A stretch of 64,000 bases of DNA from Dicaeum eximium. Taxonomy: Eukaryota > Chordata > Aves > Passeriformes > Dicaeidae. Below the pieces are notes generated by a model. The model had not been told where the DNA came from. It saw nothing but the letters and a program-made list of their open reading frames with translations, and did no database searches. Within the stretch, counting starts at the first letter, position 1. Every line of letters starts with the position of its first letter. Positions 1 through 25,490 of the stretch are shown in pieces. The stretch lies in assembly GCA_013396995.1 (NCBI GenBank), contig VWZP01009951.1, positions 908,138 through 972,137 of the forward strand. The letters run 5' to 3'. Both the position numbers and the translations under genes were made by a program.

Positions 1-476
1 TATATATGTTTGGGATAGTTAAATCCCATGGATGTCATGTGCAATAATTACTAACAAAAGGTGAGTGTGGAGATGAGTTTGTTGTGGAGGTTTTCCTGTT
101 GGTTCAGCACTACTGAATGGAAGATCCACAAGCAGCTTTTTTCAAGATTGCTGCGAATTTTTGTCCATAATGCTCTGTCCTGGCATTTTGTGGAGGATAG
201 AGGGGGGGATGAGTAGCTTCAGTAAAACTGGGAGATATTGACTCAACTCTCCTAATGTCTGCTTCAGATGGTCAAAAGCTGTTTGTTTTCTGAATACTCA
301 AACCCAAATTATAAATCCCTTCTTCATCTCATTGTCTTGCATCGGTAAAAATGATCTAATGACTGTAGTGTGACTCTTCCCTACTCACTCCTGCAATTAA
401 ACAGATGCCTTGCAATGACATTTGGGTTTAGTCCTCGTCATTCTGCTGTATTTTTTGTTTGTTTTTTTTCCCTCAG
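1..476 (+). other. CDC73: CDC73 intron, 3' end
   Basis: Intronic sequence before the first exon in the window. It ends in a T-rich polypyrimidine tract (about 451-474) and the acceptor AG at 475-476. The intron starts outside the window. No other feature is seen in it. Confidence 0.85.
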
Positions 477-14514
<14,038 letters not shown>

Positions 14515-14883
14515 ATCCTTCAGCTGCCATTTATTTCCTGAAGTATGGATTGAAAAAAATGGAAGGGGCTCCAGTTTGGAGACCAGAGCTGGCACTATAT
14601 ATGTCAAGAACTTTACAAATGAGGAAGGGTCACAGTTTAAACTTTTTATAAAATCATATTTGGATGATTCATGCTATGGCAGGTTGATACCTGTTGTTAT
14701 TCAGAAGCAAAGGGGTTTTGCTTAAAACTATTTTTTTAATATTGTTAGCCTTCTAGTCTGCAATCCAAATTGTATATTTTGATAGCAGCAGTTTCTTCTC
14801 TGTTTTGTTAAATTAGCCACATTTTTAAATGATGTGTTTTGTTCCTGAGTAGATGATAGCTGGATCTCCACGGCAGGTTCCCC

Positions 14884-14914
14884 ATGTGTGTGTGCGCGTG
14901 TGCACGGGTGTGTG
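14884..14914. repeat. Alternating purine-pyrimidine (TG/CG) tract
   Basis: A nearly unbroken run of GT, GC and CA steps, strictly alternating from 14884 to 14906, in the CDC73 3' UTR. This kind of sequence can adopt left-handed Z-DNA; here that is only inferred. Confidence 0.85.
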
Positions 14915-14916
14915 TA

Positions 14917-14922
14917 AATAAA
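14917..14922 (+). terminator. CDC73: Candidate proximal poly(A) signal AATAAA
   Basis: Canonical hexamer about 400 bases after the CDC73 stop, followed by a TGTGTGGCTGTGTC stretch that could serve as a downstream GU-rich element. Usage cannot be judged from sequence. Confidence 0.4.
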
Positions 14923-15869
14923 TGTGTGGCTGTGTCTATAGATATAGTGTACAAAAAAGTTATAGACACACTGACGCACACATAGATGTTTCTGGGCTTT
15001 CTAAACCACTTAGCTTCTGAGCTTAGTTTGGGGTTTCTTTGCTTACTGTTTCACTTACTGAAAATATTTTGTTGTGAATGATATTACATTTTAGTCAATA
15101 GGACTTGCAAACTGAGCAAAGTGAAAGTTGTTTTCAATGAATCAAAATGTCAACCTGTATATGTATATTCTGTCAGTCTTTGTTGAAAAAGGGAAGATGA
15201 AAAATCTATTAACTCTTTTTTTGGATTTGTAATGTCCCAGTTTACTAAATCTTTAAACTTTATTATAGGCATACCTTCAAGTCATGTTAACTCTGAATTG
15301 CCATTCTCCACACACGTCTCTTTCTTTAAACTGAAAGTATGCATGTGTACATTCCCATCTAGCAAAAACCTTTGCATATGAGTCTAAATGTTACCTAGAT
15401 TAAATGATGAATACAGGAGGAGAGAGTTGCAATTTTTTTTTCCTGGAACAGCCACCACAATGAATGAATAATTTTAACTTCTTTGCATTTATACCTCTAA
15501 TACTATTTTCTCGTGACAAAAGTAGCCCAGACTGTCAACAGGAGTTGTAATTTTCTGAGCTGAGTGGCCAGTATGGCCTCCTAAGAGTTCTGCATTGGAA
15601 AATCAGCCTTCTCCAACTACCAAAGAACAGATTTGCTTCATCTACAGTGTGAGGCCAGAGGATCCTGGTATTTGTACCAATTTACAGCATCTCTGTATCT
15701 ATGGAATAACATTAAGTTGATGTTGCATACCAGTGAATGTAGAGAATGATCAAATACTGTAACACCTGCATGATTTTTTTTCTGGGATAGAAAATACATG
15801 TTTATATTCCTGTTCTTGAAATTCCAAACCATGTTTTTTTAATATACTTTACATTTAAGGTTTGACAAA

Positions 15870-15875
15870 AATAAA
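15870..15875 (+). terminator. CDC73: Candidate poly(A) signal AATAAA
   Basis: Canonical hexamer 1.36 kb after the stop. It is followed by a U/GU-rich stretch (TTCTGTTTTGGTTTTTATTTG), the usual layout of a cleavage site. With the signal at 15926 it is the best candidate for the CDC73 mRNA end. Confidence 0.55.
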
Positions 15876-15925
15876 ATGTTCTACCTATTCTGTTTTGGTT
15901 TTTATTTGATGTTAACTACATTTTT

Positions 15926-15931
15926 AATAAA
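15926..15931 (+). terminator. CDC73: Second candidate poly(A) signal AATAAA
   Basis: AATAAA preceded by a T-run, 56 bases after the signal at 15870. It could be an alternative end of the CDC73 transcript. Confidence 0.45.
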
Positions 15932-16383
15932 AGCTCAAGTCACATATCCATAAGAGGTTTTTAAAACTATGTCTTAAGTTTATGAAGACTGTGAGGTCTG
16001 ACTTTTAATTGTATGTTTCCATCCCTGCTATATTGAGACTGTATTTTCAAGTGATCTTGATGGAAATGTAAGAACTCCAACCACCAAAACAACCCTCCGT
16101 GAATCCCAAGATTAGAAGCGGCTGACTCTGGATTTTGGAATGGATTCCGCGTGCTGACTGGGAAGAGTGGGCTCTACAGAACTCCTGGGATGGCTCCTGT
16201 TTGTGTGGGCAGTTGGGCAGTACCTGTTACTGTGTTTTGCCTATACTTAAGCTTATTAGAAACGTGTCCACGTCATACTAGAGCTGGCTGAAACATTGGA
16301 GTGCTTGGTTTTAACCTGGACTGTGCAGAGCAAAGCTGTGATGGCTTCTTCCAACATAGCAGCTGCTACCATGAGCAAGTCAA

Positions 16384-16405
16384 TTTACAGTTCATTTACA
16401 GTTCA
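16384..16405. repeat. Tandem duplication, 11 bp x 2
   Basis: The unit TTTACAGTTCA occurs twice head to tail. This is a minor slippage-type duplication. Confidence 0.9.
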
Positions 16406-17973
16406 TTTCTGCTTCAAACAGTGAGCTCTCATGGATGCTTTTTAAAACTTGAACATTTCCAATTAGAAATGTCTTTTTTTTTTTTTCAGACTTAATAAGT
16501 ACATCATGGCCTGTACTGTTTTAAAGAGACTTCTAGGCAGTCAACTTGAAAAGCAAATTTTGGAGAAGTGTGTGCTTCACATGCAGTGTGATATGCAGAC
16601 CATAGCGTGGGTTTGGAGTAGGCAAGGGTCAGTTATTTTTTCTGTGTCCTGTACTTCACTTGTGTTTTCACTGCAGGTGTAATCCCAGATCCAGTATTGT
16701 ATACAGGAGATGGCTTGATTTAGATGTAGATTTATGTATTTATTGGCAGTTAACTCCTCTGAAACTACTGAAGTTACACGGATGTGGAATGGGCAGAAGA
16801 GCAATAGCCATGAAATCTGTGTGACCTGTGTTTGTTTCTATGGGTTGAGGACAGACCTTTAACATCCTAGGATTTTGTACTGGCAAGCAGTTTGTGACCC
16901 AAGTTATACAATATGTATTTGTGAAGGAGCTGGCACCTGATTGTGCATATTTTTGTCAGTCATAAAAGTAGTGATGTTTATGAAATGAGCCATTTTGCAA
17001 TCAGATTCCTGCTGACATTATTGGAAGTTTAATTAGGTAGTCAGAATAGCATTCCTGCTGCCTTCATAAATAACTGCACATAGATTATGAAACTATTTGG
17101 ACTTAAAAATTTAGCCTTACAGCAGCATTTTACAACACAGCTGGAATTTTAGACACTTATGTTATGCTTAATTTATCTGCACGTTAATGTGGAGTAATAA
17201 AGCAAACTGATACTAAGAAGAGGGGAAGCTGGAGGAGCAGACATCTGTTTTACTGAGCTGCTTTCTTACTGCTGAGCGAATTCAACACTTTACTTAGAGG
17301 TGTATAAAGTGTGTAAATTGTATTCAATTAAAATGTACAACTATAGCTGAGCAATACTTCCCTGACTGCAGTTTATTGAACAGTAGAATGACACAAGCAT
17401 GAGAATCAGAAATCAGATTGGCTGTTCCTGTTGTGCACCTTCAGTGTCAGAACTCTGCACTGTTTCATGAGTAGGAGATGAGCAAGATGAAGCATGGAAA
17501 GCTGAGAATTGGTTTGAAGTCTGTTACTGGGCTCACTTACTGTCAGCAGGTGATTACTGCTTTTACTAACAGGGTTAGTGGGGCCAGTAGTTGTACCTGA
17601 AGGAATGATTTTATATTAAAAACTAAAATACCTGTGATTTATACTATTTGAGCTTTTTTGAATGTTAGTCTGAACAAAGCAGACAAAAGGGGAATTTTTT
17701 GTAAGGTAAAGTAGGGCAACTGCAGGGACTTGCATACCTGAAGAAATTGCAGATCACCATCCTCAGCTGAGTAGGCTCAGCTATTTAGCTATTACCTGGA
17801 AATTTTTGTAGGGAGATGGTTTTACAAATAGGTACTAAAGTCAGTGCTTGAGCTAGACAATTTATGGAACTGTGCTGTAAACCTTTTTATTTCTGAATTC
17901 AGAAGAAAATGCAGATAGCAAATTGTGTGCTAAGTTGCCCTTCATCATAAGTTAAACTATTATGTTATATTTG

Positions 17974-18000
17974 ACAGCAAATTTGGAACAGCAAATTTGG
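17974..18000. repeat. Tandem duplication, 14 bp x 2
   Basis: The unit ACAGCAAATTTGGA is followed directly by a second copy that differs only at its last base. Confidence 0.9.
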
Positions 18001-18540
18001 TTTTGGCTTTCATTTGCTGTGCAGTTGTATAAAATATTGCTATTCTCTACAGGGACATGCAAAAGTAAGTTTTATTAGTACAGCCTTTATTCTTTTGCTG
18101 GTGAAATATGCACTTAGTTGCTAATTCTTGCAAACACTATACCAAGAAAAAAAAAAGCTGATCAAAATTAATGGCTTAGTGGTTTTAAAATTTAATGTCA
18201 TGAATGCATTTTAATTCAAAAGCCGTAACTAATGCCAAGTACTTTATTAGAGCAATGTGTTCATGAAAAATTAAAATCCCTGCCTGAAGAAACTGCTGGC
18301 CAAGTAGGTTACAGTTCAGCTAATGTGTGGAAAAATGTACCACAAACTGGAATCTCCAAATGTCATATCCTGAGTTGCTCATTTGTAACCGAATGGGTTT
18401 TTTTGAGAGCTGGCAGTTCTGCTTCCTTTGCTGAACAGTTGCATACTTCAATCAAGTTGTGTAGTTTCCCATCTTAGGTTTGGGTTTACAGTGAGACTGT
18501 AAAGGGCACAAGGGACAGAAAAGAGATCAGTGAGGATGGG

Positions 18541-18656
18541 GTTGTTGGAGTGCAGCTCAGGCACTTGGCAAGGATAGAGGTGGTGTCTGAATGGGGCTGA
18601 GGGTAACATCTGATGATCCTTGGGGATCCTTCCAACTCAGCACATTCTGTGATTGT
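18541..18656 (+). mobile_element. CR1 LINE fragment, 3' end, + orientation
   Basis: The 3' part (18611-18656) reads TGATGATCCTTGGGGATCCT, then TCCAACTCAG and CATTCTGTGATTGT. This follows the usual avian CR1 ending: a GATGATC block, a CCTTCCAAC block, then octamers related to ATTCTGTG. The upstream 70 bases are weakly CR1-like. The copy is 5'-truncated, diverged and without an ORF, as most CR1 copies are. Confidence 0.75.
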
Positions 18657-20436
18657 TCAGCTGTCATTGACTTCTCTCTGGATCACTCTTCTCAGTGGTG
18701 ATGCTATCACAGAGGCAGGTTTGAGACTGGGATTTAATCCAGCACAACCTGTTGGTGGGTAGGACACAGTGGCAGGCCATGCATCCAGACTTTTACGGTG
18801 CTGATTTTTCTTTAAACAAGAATTTTATAATGTTTAAAATAAGAATGCAAATGCAATGAACAATCTCAAATGTTTCAAACTTTATTGCAAATACTAGTTC
18901 ACATGTAAAAATTAAAGATATGAGGTGGTACAGAAAATCTGTAAGAAAAATAACAGTGTCTGTTTTTTATTTCCATCTGTAAATTCTTTTGGTGTATTTC
19001 AAATGCAGAAAAACTGTTTGCTTGCTTCAAAGGTTCCTGCATGTGTCACTGGAAACTGTCAGAGGTACATCTTCAGCTGCAGTTGCTTGAAAGTTTGTAG
19101 ATTTTGTATGTGGCCTCTGTCAGTGGGCCCAAATTTTAATAGTAGTTTTGAAGGTTGAAATTAAAATGAAATCTCAAAAGAACCCCATGGGAACAGCTAC
19201 TATTCAATGACAGAAGAAACAAACTTTCCATGTGACTAAACCTTTAAACTATGACAATTGTCATAAACTTGTGTTTAATAGCCTGTTAAATTTAAATTTT
19301 TGGAAATATCTTGTCACATGACCTATTTAAGATCTAAATTATATTAATGATGGTTTTTACATGTTTTATAATTCAGTGTTAGCTCAAGTCCAACTTTTCA
19401 AAATTCCTAGGAGAAATATCTTGCAGACTTTAATGTAAATACACCACTAGGAATTATTTTTCTGCCCTGTCAGGGCACAGGCAGGGCAGTGGAAGCACAA
19501 GAATCACAAACTTCTCCCTATTATGTCTTAAAGCTGTTTACAAACTAAAAAACCCCAAACAAACAAAACCCTCAAAACTGTGAAAAATGCATGTATGACC
19601 TACTGAATATTTCATCCTGCTTGTTTCTATTTTCGTTTTGACCTGTAGCAATGAAGCTTTGAAGTATTGAACATACAAATACTGAAGGCATGCTAGTTGT
19701 TAGTATTTCCTTAATTACTGTTGTGCCGCTAATTATTCTCCAAGGACCTTTAACTGTAGAGTTCTCCCTGTTACTGCAGATTAGTCTGAGGTGCAGAATG
19801 ATTACCCTCAGCTCCACTGAGTCATTCTTAACCTGAGACTGAGTGAAATCTAAACACTTAATTACCTGACAGCCTTTGTTCACAGCTGGCAAAGGCTTTG
19901 AGGAGCACCACACTAGTTTTGTCATTGATTTTGTGAGACAGATCAAGCTAAAAAAAAATCATGAGCAGTGAAAAACTAAAAATTTGATACTTGTTTTTCA
20001 GATGCTGCTCAACTCTTATAATAGAGCTATTTACAATTGAGTAAGAATAGTGAGATGACCACAGCAACTAATACTAATCCCAAGAGCAGGAAGTGTGGAT
20101 TTGATGGTATTCCAGGGCTAGGAGTTATCAGTACATTTTGCAGCATGCCCTGAACAAGTTCAGATGGTCACAGAAAAAGAAGGTGTAGCTGAACAGCTCC
20201 TCACCAGTTGTGTCTGTGTCTGTGGTGGGACATCTGGGCTGAACCCCTCCTCAGCTGAGGTGTCCATACTTGGAGTGCATGTTCCACTGGAGACAGGCCA
20301 TCTTCTTATTCTGTAATAAAACTTGTAGCAAAGAGCCCGTGTTTTATGTGCAATGGAAGCAATTAGTCTGGTTGCTGAAGAGGTGCTAGAAAGGTAACAA
20401 TGGGATTAAAGATTAAAACCAAAACAACAAAAAAAA

Positions 20437-20437
20437 N
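20437..20437. other. Single ambiguous base (N) in an A-run
   Basis: An isolated N inside an A-rich stretch (about 20421-20438). It is probably a homopolymer consensus ambiguity. Confidence 0.95.
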
Positions 20438-23400
20438 ACACCGGCCAAGCCAAACAACACAGAAATTACTAAACTGAAATATGTTTGGAGCAATGCATTG
20501 TGAAGTCTGTATACAACAAATTTATTCTGTCTGGATTAATGCCCTAAATTGTGTTCCAAATAATCTTGTTTTACCTTTGTCAAATTGACTGATCCACAAA
20601 TCCACTCACTGGTGTAAAATTCCTCTTGAACTTTATTTTCACTTCATACTGGTTTTTTCTGGCTTTGGTCAGTATCTATTGGTCTGTTCATCTTGCCTTT
20701 TCTTTCACCCAAATATCAAGGCAGTTGGATGGTCTTGTAAGTACAGAATTAAGTAAATAAAAAGTAACAGTTACTTTTATGCTTATGTGCATGTACATTA
20801 CTGTTCTACTGAGGAATGTGCATCCATCATGATGTACATTGTCATTTTTTATATCTTGACTTCTGTAATGTATCAAAATTAAAGTGTGGTGTTTTCCATA
20901 TGTTAAATTCCTTTCAGAACACAGCTGACACTTGGCCATACAGCATGAGATGATAATCAGTACCTTCAGTAAGCTACATAAGAAATCATAGGTAAGAAGA
21001 ATTCTGCATTTAGTAATTTGACTCTCAGGGGCTTGTTTTTTACACTGATACAGACTGAAGGTCATTTCCAAGAGCAATAAATAGCCTTTGAGAATTTCAG
21101 GATAATAAAATCTGCCAGAAGTCTTTGAAATGCATGGAATATGTCAGGGATTTACCCATTTGATATGAGGTGTGAAATGTCAAGCAGGTGTCTTCAAAAC
21201 ATTCTCATCTGTCACATGTCAAGTCTGCAGAATGGTAATAAATTCACCATCAGTGGCCCAACAATTCTTCCTGCAACATATTTTTTAATGCTTCTCATCT
21301 TATACCCTGAAATTGTGATTTGTACTGTTTTTTCTGGGATTAATACCTTCAGGTGTGTTACCAGTCACATCAGGGGAGGGGGCAGGTGTAAATATTTTCT
21401 AATTTTTAGCTTCTTAAATAACCAGTATCTCTTGAAACACGAGGTATGTCCGGTGCAGGTAGCAGTGTGTCTGGGAAGGGTTGCTTAATTGGAAAACAGG
21501 AAAATAAGTGGATTGCAGTCATTGCTTGATTTAGGGGGCACAGCAACCCAGATGTTTAGGAAGTCATCATTCCCACACTGTCTCAACCCGTAGCCAGGTT
21601 TTCACCTCCTGTCCAGTGCTATTTCACAGCATTTACTTCCCATTTTTCTCTCAGTCTCTCCCATCTTTGTACTGTATTGCAGTACCTGCCCACTTTCTGT
21701 AAAAATAACTCAGCTGGCCAGAACTATATTGCTAACCTTATAAACAGTCATGGGCCATCTCGTATCCGTGTCAAATATTTTCCTATGGTAGTAAAAGATG
21801 ATATAAAATTTATACCTGAAATACAGAGATAAATGTCTGGTTTTCTTTAATGCAGCTCTTAATGTTCCGTGCCACACTTAGCAATGCAGTGGATGGCATT
21901 GTCTGCAGACTGAAAGACTCCTTAAAACCAGCAATAACCTTGAAGCTTTTAGCATCCAGACAGAGAAATGGGGGTTCTGCTGTGTCATAAAATGATGATA
22001 AGGTGAGGAGGTTCAGGACCATCAAAGGAGTCGTATTTCTACAGTGCCCACAGGCAGTCATGATTTATTATAGCTTAACTTTATTTTGCTGCAGTTTTAT
22101 GCTCTGGAGGTTAGATGAAGTCATCAGTAGGTTCTCTGTAACATGTCAGAAAAAAGTCTATATGTGAACTTTTAGGTTAAGATTTACAAGCTAAAAAAAT
22201 TCTGTAATTTTTTTCATCATGCCACTGCCTTTATTAGAATGTGCAACTGAAACAATGTTAACAAAATGGTTGTCTGACTCAGCTAACTACTGCATCCTTC
22301 TCCCTGGGTAAGCTAGCTGATCCTGCATAACATAATTTAGGTCATGAGGATAATTGACACCGCTTTTACATTAGCTGAGTATGGAGCTAATAACTGCTAA
22401 AGACAGCAGCTTTTCTATTATTGGAAATTGATAATAATGTAAAAAAAATCATTAAGTATTTTGATGTTAGGAGAAAGCTGCAGGTCCTCAGCAATGTCAG
22501 AAAGCAGCTGCTTTCGTGGGACCAGATTAATTTTGCACCAGCAGTGTCATGGCCTGAGTGATACAAATGACGTTGTAACGCACTGCTTTTTGGAATCTTT
22601 ACATTTTCTAGAAATTCGGTGCTTTTGCCCAATGACACTAGTGTTTGATAACTTTATTTCTCTGTGAAGGTAGCAAGTCCAAGCTTTGTATCATTTGTGC
22701 CTGGAAGGCAGAATTTCTGCCTGCTGACTGCTGGGGAGTGTGAATGATTGCTGTTGACTTACACTTGTAAATGGCATGCCTTGTGCCCTTTGGAAAGACA
22801 TTCTGTTCTATTAACTTCTACCTTCCTGTGCACCCCTTTTAATTCTAATTACTTGTAGTGATATGTGCATCTTTCAACAGAATGATGAACCTGATTTACC
22901 AAACTTGCAGGGTAAAGTGCAGAGTCTAATATAATTATCTGTGTCATGCAGAGCTAATATGATTTTCCTATAATTTTCCACAGATGTCTTTTTAACCATT
23001 ATGCTTCTGAAAGAGCATGGAGGAAGAAAATTATTGATTCTAGATCAAGTATTTCTAGTATTAAAGAGTTTCTCTCAAATTAGATGTGGAATGTCTACAC
23101 AGCATGTAACAACAGAGAGTGCAAGCAAATTAAGCAGGGACTATCCAGGCTTTCTGTGGGAACAGATTCTTCACCCAAACTACAGCACTAATGTAGGTGC
23201 CTCCTTTGAGGCTCATCTGCATAAAATGGTCAAGAACAAGTTACATCCATTTCTGGAGGAAAGAAAAAAATCCATGAAACTTAGGCTCTTGCTAATTCAG
23301 TTGCTATGGAAGAGTCTAAGCCTTCAGGCTAAGTGACTGTCTTGCAGTGTTAGCCTAAAACTTTATATTTACCTAGTAGGCTTCATCTTGAGTTTTGGGA

Positions 23401-24743
23401 GGGCCATTTTGTGCCTCTAATGCAAGCCCTTCTAACTAATCCTTTTGGGGACTTCTCTGTTGGATACAATTATTTTAAAAATGGAGCTTATATATTTAGA
23501 TGGTTCAATGTAAACAGATTATTCTGTTTTCAATTTCAGGGGTAGAGATGTATTTTTTGTTAGTTTTATCTAATGGAAATGCCATTTGTTTGGATTGGTT
23601 TGTTTACATAGTATGTTTCTCCTGTGTTGACACTCATTTCATCACTGGGAGAGAAATTAATGTGGGATTTTTGAAGGGCCAGGTGAGGTCTACTGTGTTT
23701 TCTGGTACTTAAAAGGTAGCTGAGGAGAAGATGGGTTCTTTCTTCACGAGGATGCACAGTGACAGAACAAGTGTAAACAGGGACAAGCTTCTTCAGGGGC
23801 AGCTCTGTCTGGAATGAAGAAAAAGGGGAAAAAATCTTCATTAGAGCAATTAACCGTAGGAGCTGATTGCCCACAAAACAGTGGAAGCGTCTTTCATCAC
23901 TGGAAGTACTCCAGACTTGGCTTTGTGGGCTCTGGTTCACCTGGTCTGTCACTCTGCTTTTAACAGGAGGTTGGACCCAGGGATCTCCGAAGACCTGGAC
24001 TTTTCCATGAGCTCACAAATCCCCTGCACTGTCTCCTTACTACCTCACGTTGTCTCGAGGCCACTGATCATTCCTTTATGTGGCAGAGATGTACAACGTG
24101 CCATCCAGTTATCTTACATCTGTCTTTAAACAGAAACATTGAAATTAGTCACATGCTGATGTTCCTTTGTGTCAATGGCTCCCATGTCAGCAGACTGGTG
24201 CTTTCCAGGGAAAGCTCCTCGAGTGCCTCGGGACCTCGGTGCCTTCGGGCCCTCAGGGCCCTCAGGAACCGCCCCTGCCCCAGGCGCCTCAGGAACTGCT
24301 CCTCTCTCAGGCGCCTCAGGGCCCTCAGGAACTGCTCCTCTCTCAGGCGCCTCAGGGCCCTCAGGAACTGCTCCTTTCTCGGGTGCCTCAGGGCCCTCAG
24401 GAACTGCTCCTCTCTCGAGTGCCTCAGGGCCCTCAGGTACTGCTCCTCTCTCAGGCGCCTCAGGGCCCTCAGGAACTGCTCCTCTCTCGGGTGCCTCAGG
24501 GACCTCAGGAACTGCTCCTCTCTCGGGTGCCTCACGGCCCTCAGGAACTGCTCCTCTCTCGGGTGCCTCAGGGACCTCAGGTACCTCAGGAACCACCCCT
24601 GTCTCAGGTGCCTCAGGTACCTCAGGAATGGCTCCTCTCTCAGGTGCCTCAGGACTCTCAGGGGCCTCAGGAACTGCTCCTCTCTCAGGTGTCTCAGGGA
24701 CCTCAGGTACCTCAGGAACCACCCCTGTCTCAGGTGCCTCAGG

Positions 24744-25088
24744 ACCCGCAGGAACTGCCCATCTCTCAGGTGCCTCAGGATTCTCCCCTCAGGAACCATC
24801 CCTGCCTCAGGGCCCTCAGGAACCGCCCCTGTCCCAGGTGCCTGAGGTGCCTCAGGACCCCCAGGTGCCTCAGGACTCCCAGGAACCACCCCTGACCCAG
24901 GTGCCTCAGGTGCCCCAGGACCCTCAGGTGCCTCAGGAACCAGCCATGCCTCCAGTGCCTCAGGACCCTCAGGTGCTTCAGGTGCCTCAGGNACCCGCAG
25001 GAACTGCCCATCTCTCAGGTGCCTCAGGATTCTCCCCTCAGGAACCATCCCTGCCTCAGGGCCCTCAGGAACCGCCCCTGTCCCAGGT
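24744..25088. repeat. Segmental duplication inside the minisatellite
   Basis: Bases 24744-24839 and 24993-25088 are identical over 96 bases (offset 249). A further 14 identical bases lie upstream of the N at 24992. Surrounding monomers are much more divergent. This is either a recent unequal exchange or an assembly artefact at the N. Confidence 0.9.
24992..24992. other. Single N at the start of a duplicated block
   Basis: The lone N sits between two copies of the same flanking sequence and shifts the reading frame by one relative to the first copy. It looks like a consensus or joining error. Confidence 0.9.
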
Positions 25089-25214
25089 ACCTCAGGTGCC
25101 CCAGGACCCTCCAGTACCTCAGGGATGGCCCCTCTCTCAGGTGCTTCAGGTGCCTCAGGAATCCCCCCTGCCTTCAGGTGCCTCGGGACCCTCAGGTGCC
25201 TCGGGACCCGGCCC

Positions 25215-25269
25215 TGCCTGCGGACATCTCCCCCCCGGAGCTCAGCCCCTCCCGCCCCGCCGGCCCTGC
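25215..25269. other. GC-rich non-repeat edge before the assembly gap
   Basis: About 55 bases of very C-rich sequence with several CpGs that no longer follow the 9-bp monomer pattern. It ends at the gap. Confidence 0.7.
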
Positions 25270-25490
25270 NNNNNNNNNNNNNNNNNNNNNNNNNNNNNNN
25301 NNNNNNNNNNNNNNNNNNNNNNNNNNNNNNNNNNNNNNNNNNNNNNNNNNNNNNNNNNNNNNNNNNNNNNNNNNNNNNNNNNNNNNNNNNNNNNNNNNNN
25401 NNNNNNNNNNNNNNNNNNNNNNNNNNNNNNNNNNNNNNNNNNNNNNNNNNNNNNNNNNNNNNNNNNNNNNNNNNNNNNNNNNNNNNNNNN
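25270..25490. other. Assembly gap, 221 N
   Basis: A run of N. The left side is GC-rich minisatellite edge, while the right side starts at once in ordinary AT-rich sequence (TTTTTTGTGGG). The missing DNA therefore probably includes the rest of the GC-rich block. True length is unknown. Confidence 0.98.

Larger units (their letters stand above)
14515..15950 (+). other. CDC73: CDC73 3' untranslated region (minimum estimate)
   Basis: Sequence after the CDC73 stop up to the candidate poly(A) signals near 15.9 kb. It is AT-rich and has several ATTTA-type motifs and a GT/GC alternating tract at 14884-14914. The true end is unknown; longer 3' UTR forms cannot be excluded. Confidence 0.55.
15951..24219. 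other. Gene-poor sequence downstream of CDC73
   Basis: AT-rich DNA with no recognisable gene. The longest ORFs (129 aa at 20688-21077 on -, 124 aa at 19572-19946 on -, 115 aa at 21141-21488 on +, 111 aa at 23001-23336 on +) have no domain I recognise and look like chance. A CR1 fragment lies near 18.6 kb. Small exact tandem duplications occur at 16384-16405 (11 bp twice) and 17974-18000 (14 bp). A single N is at 20437. Part of this may be extended CDC73 3' UTR. Confidence 0.7.
24220..25215. repeat. GC-rich minisatellite: 9-bp monomers in 36-bp higher-order units
   Basis: The array is built of 9-bp monomers of the form GNNCCTCAG. From 24293 to about 24580 four monomers make a 36-bp unit (GAACTGCTC, CTCTCTCAG, GCGCCTCAG, GGCCCTCAG), repeated eight times at exactly 36-bp spacing (24293, 24329, 24365 and so on to 24545). 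After that, monomer order becomes irregular, with mixes of GTGCCTCAG, GTACCTCAG and GACCCTCAG. The core CCTCAGG recurs dozens of times. All three + frames and at least two - frames stay open for about 500 bases, because 9 is a multiple of 3 and the monomers carry no stop. The frames read as low-complexity GASGPSGTAPLS or PEAPERGAVPEG repeats. I see no start, splice or homology evidence that it is a gene. Confidence 0.93.

Noticed and set aside
23001..23336. 111-codon + ORF as a small gene
   Set aside because: No domain, homology or clear start context was recognised, and the length is within chance for a 64-kb window.
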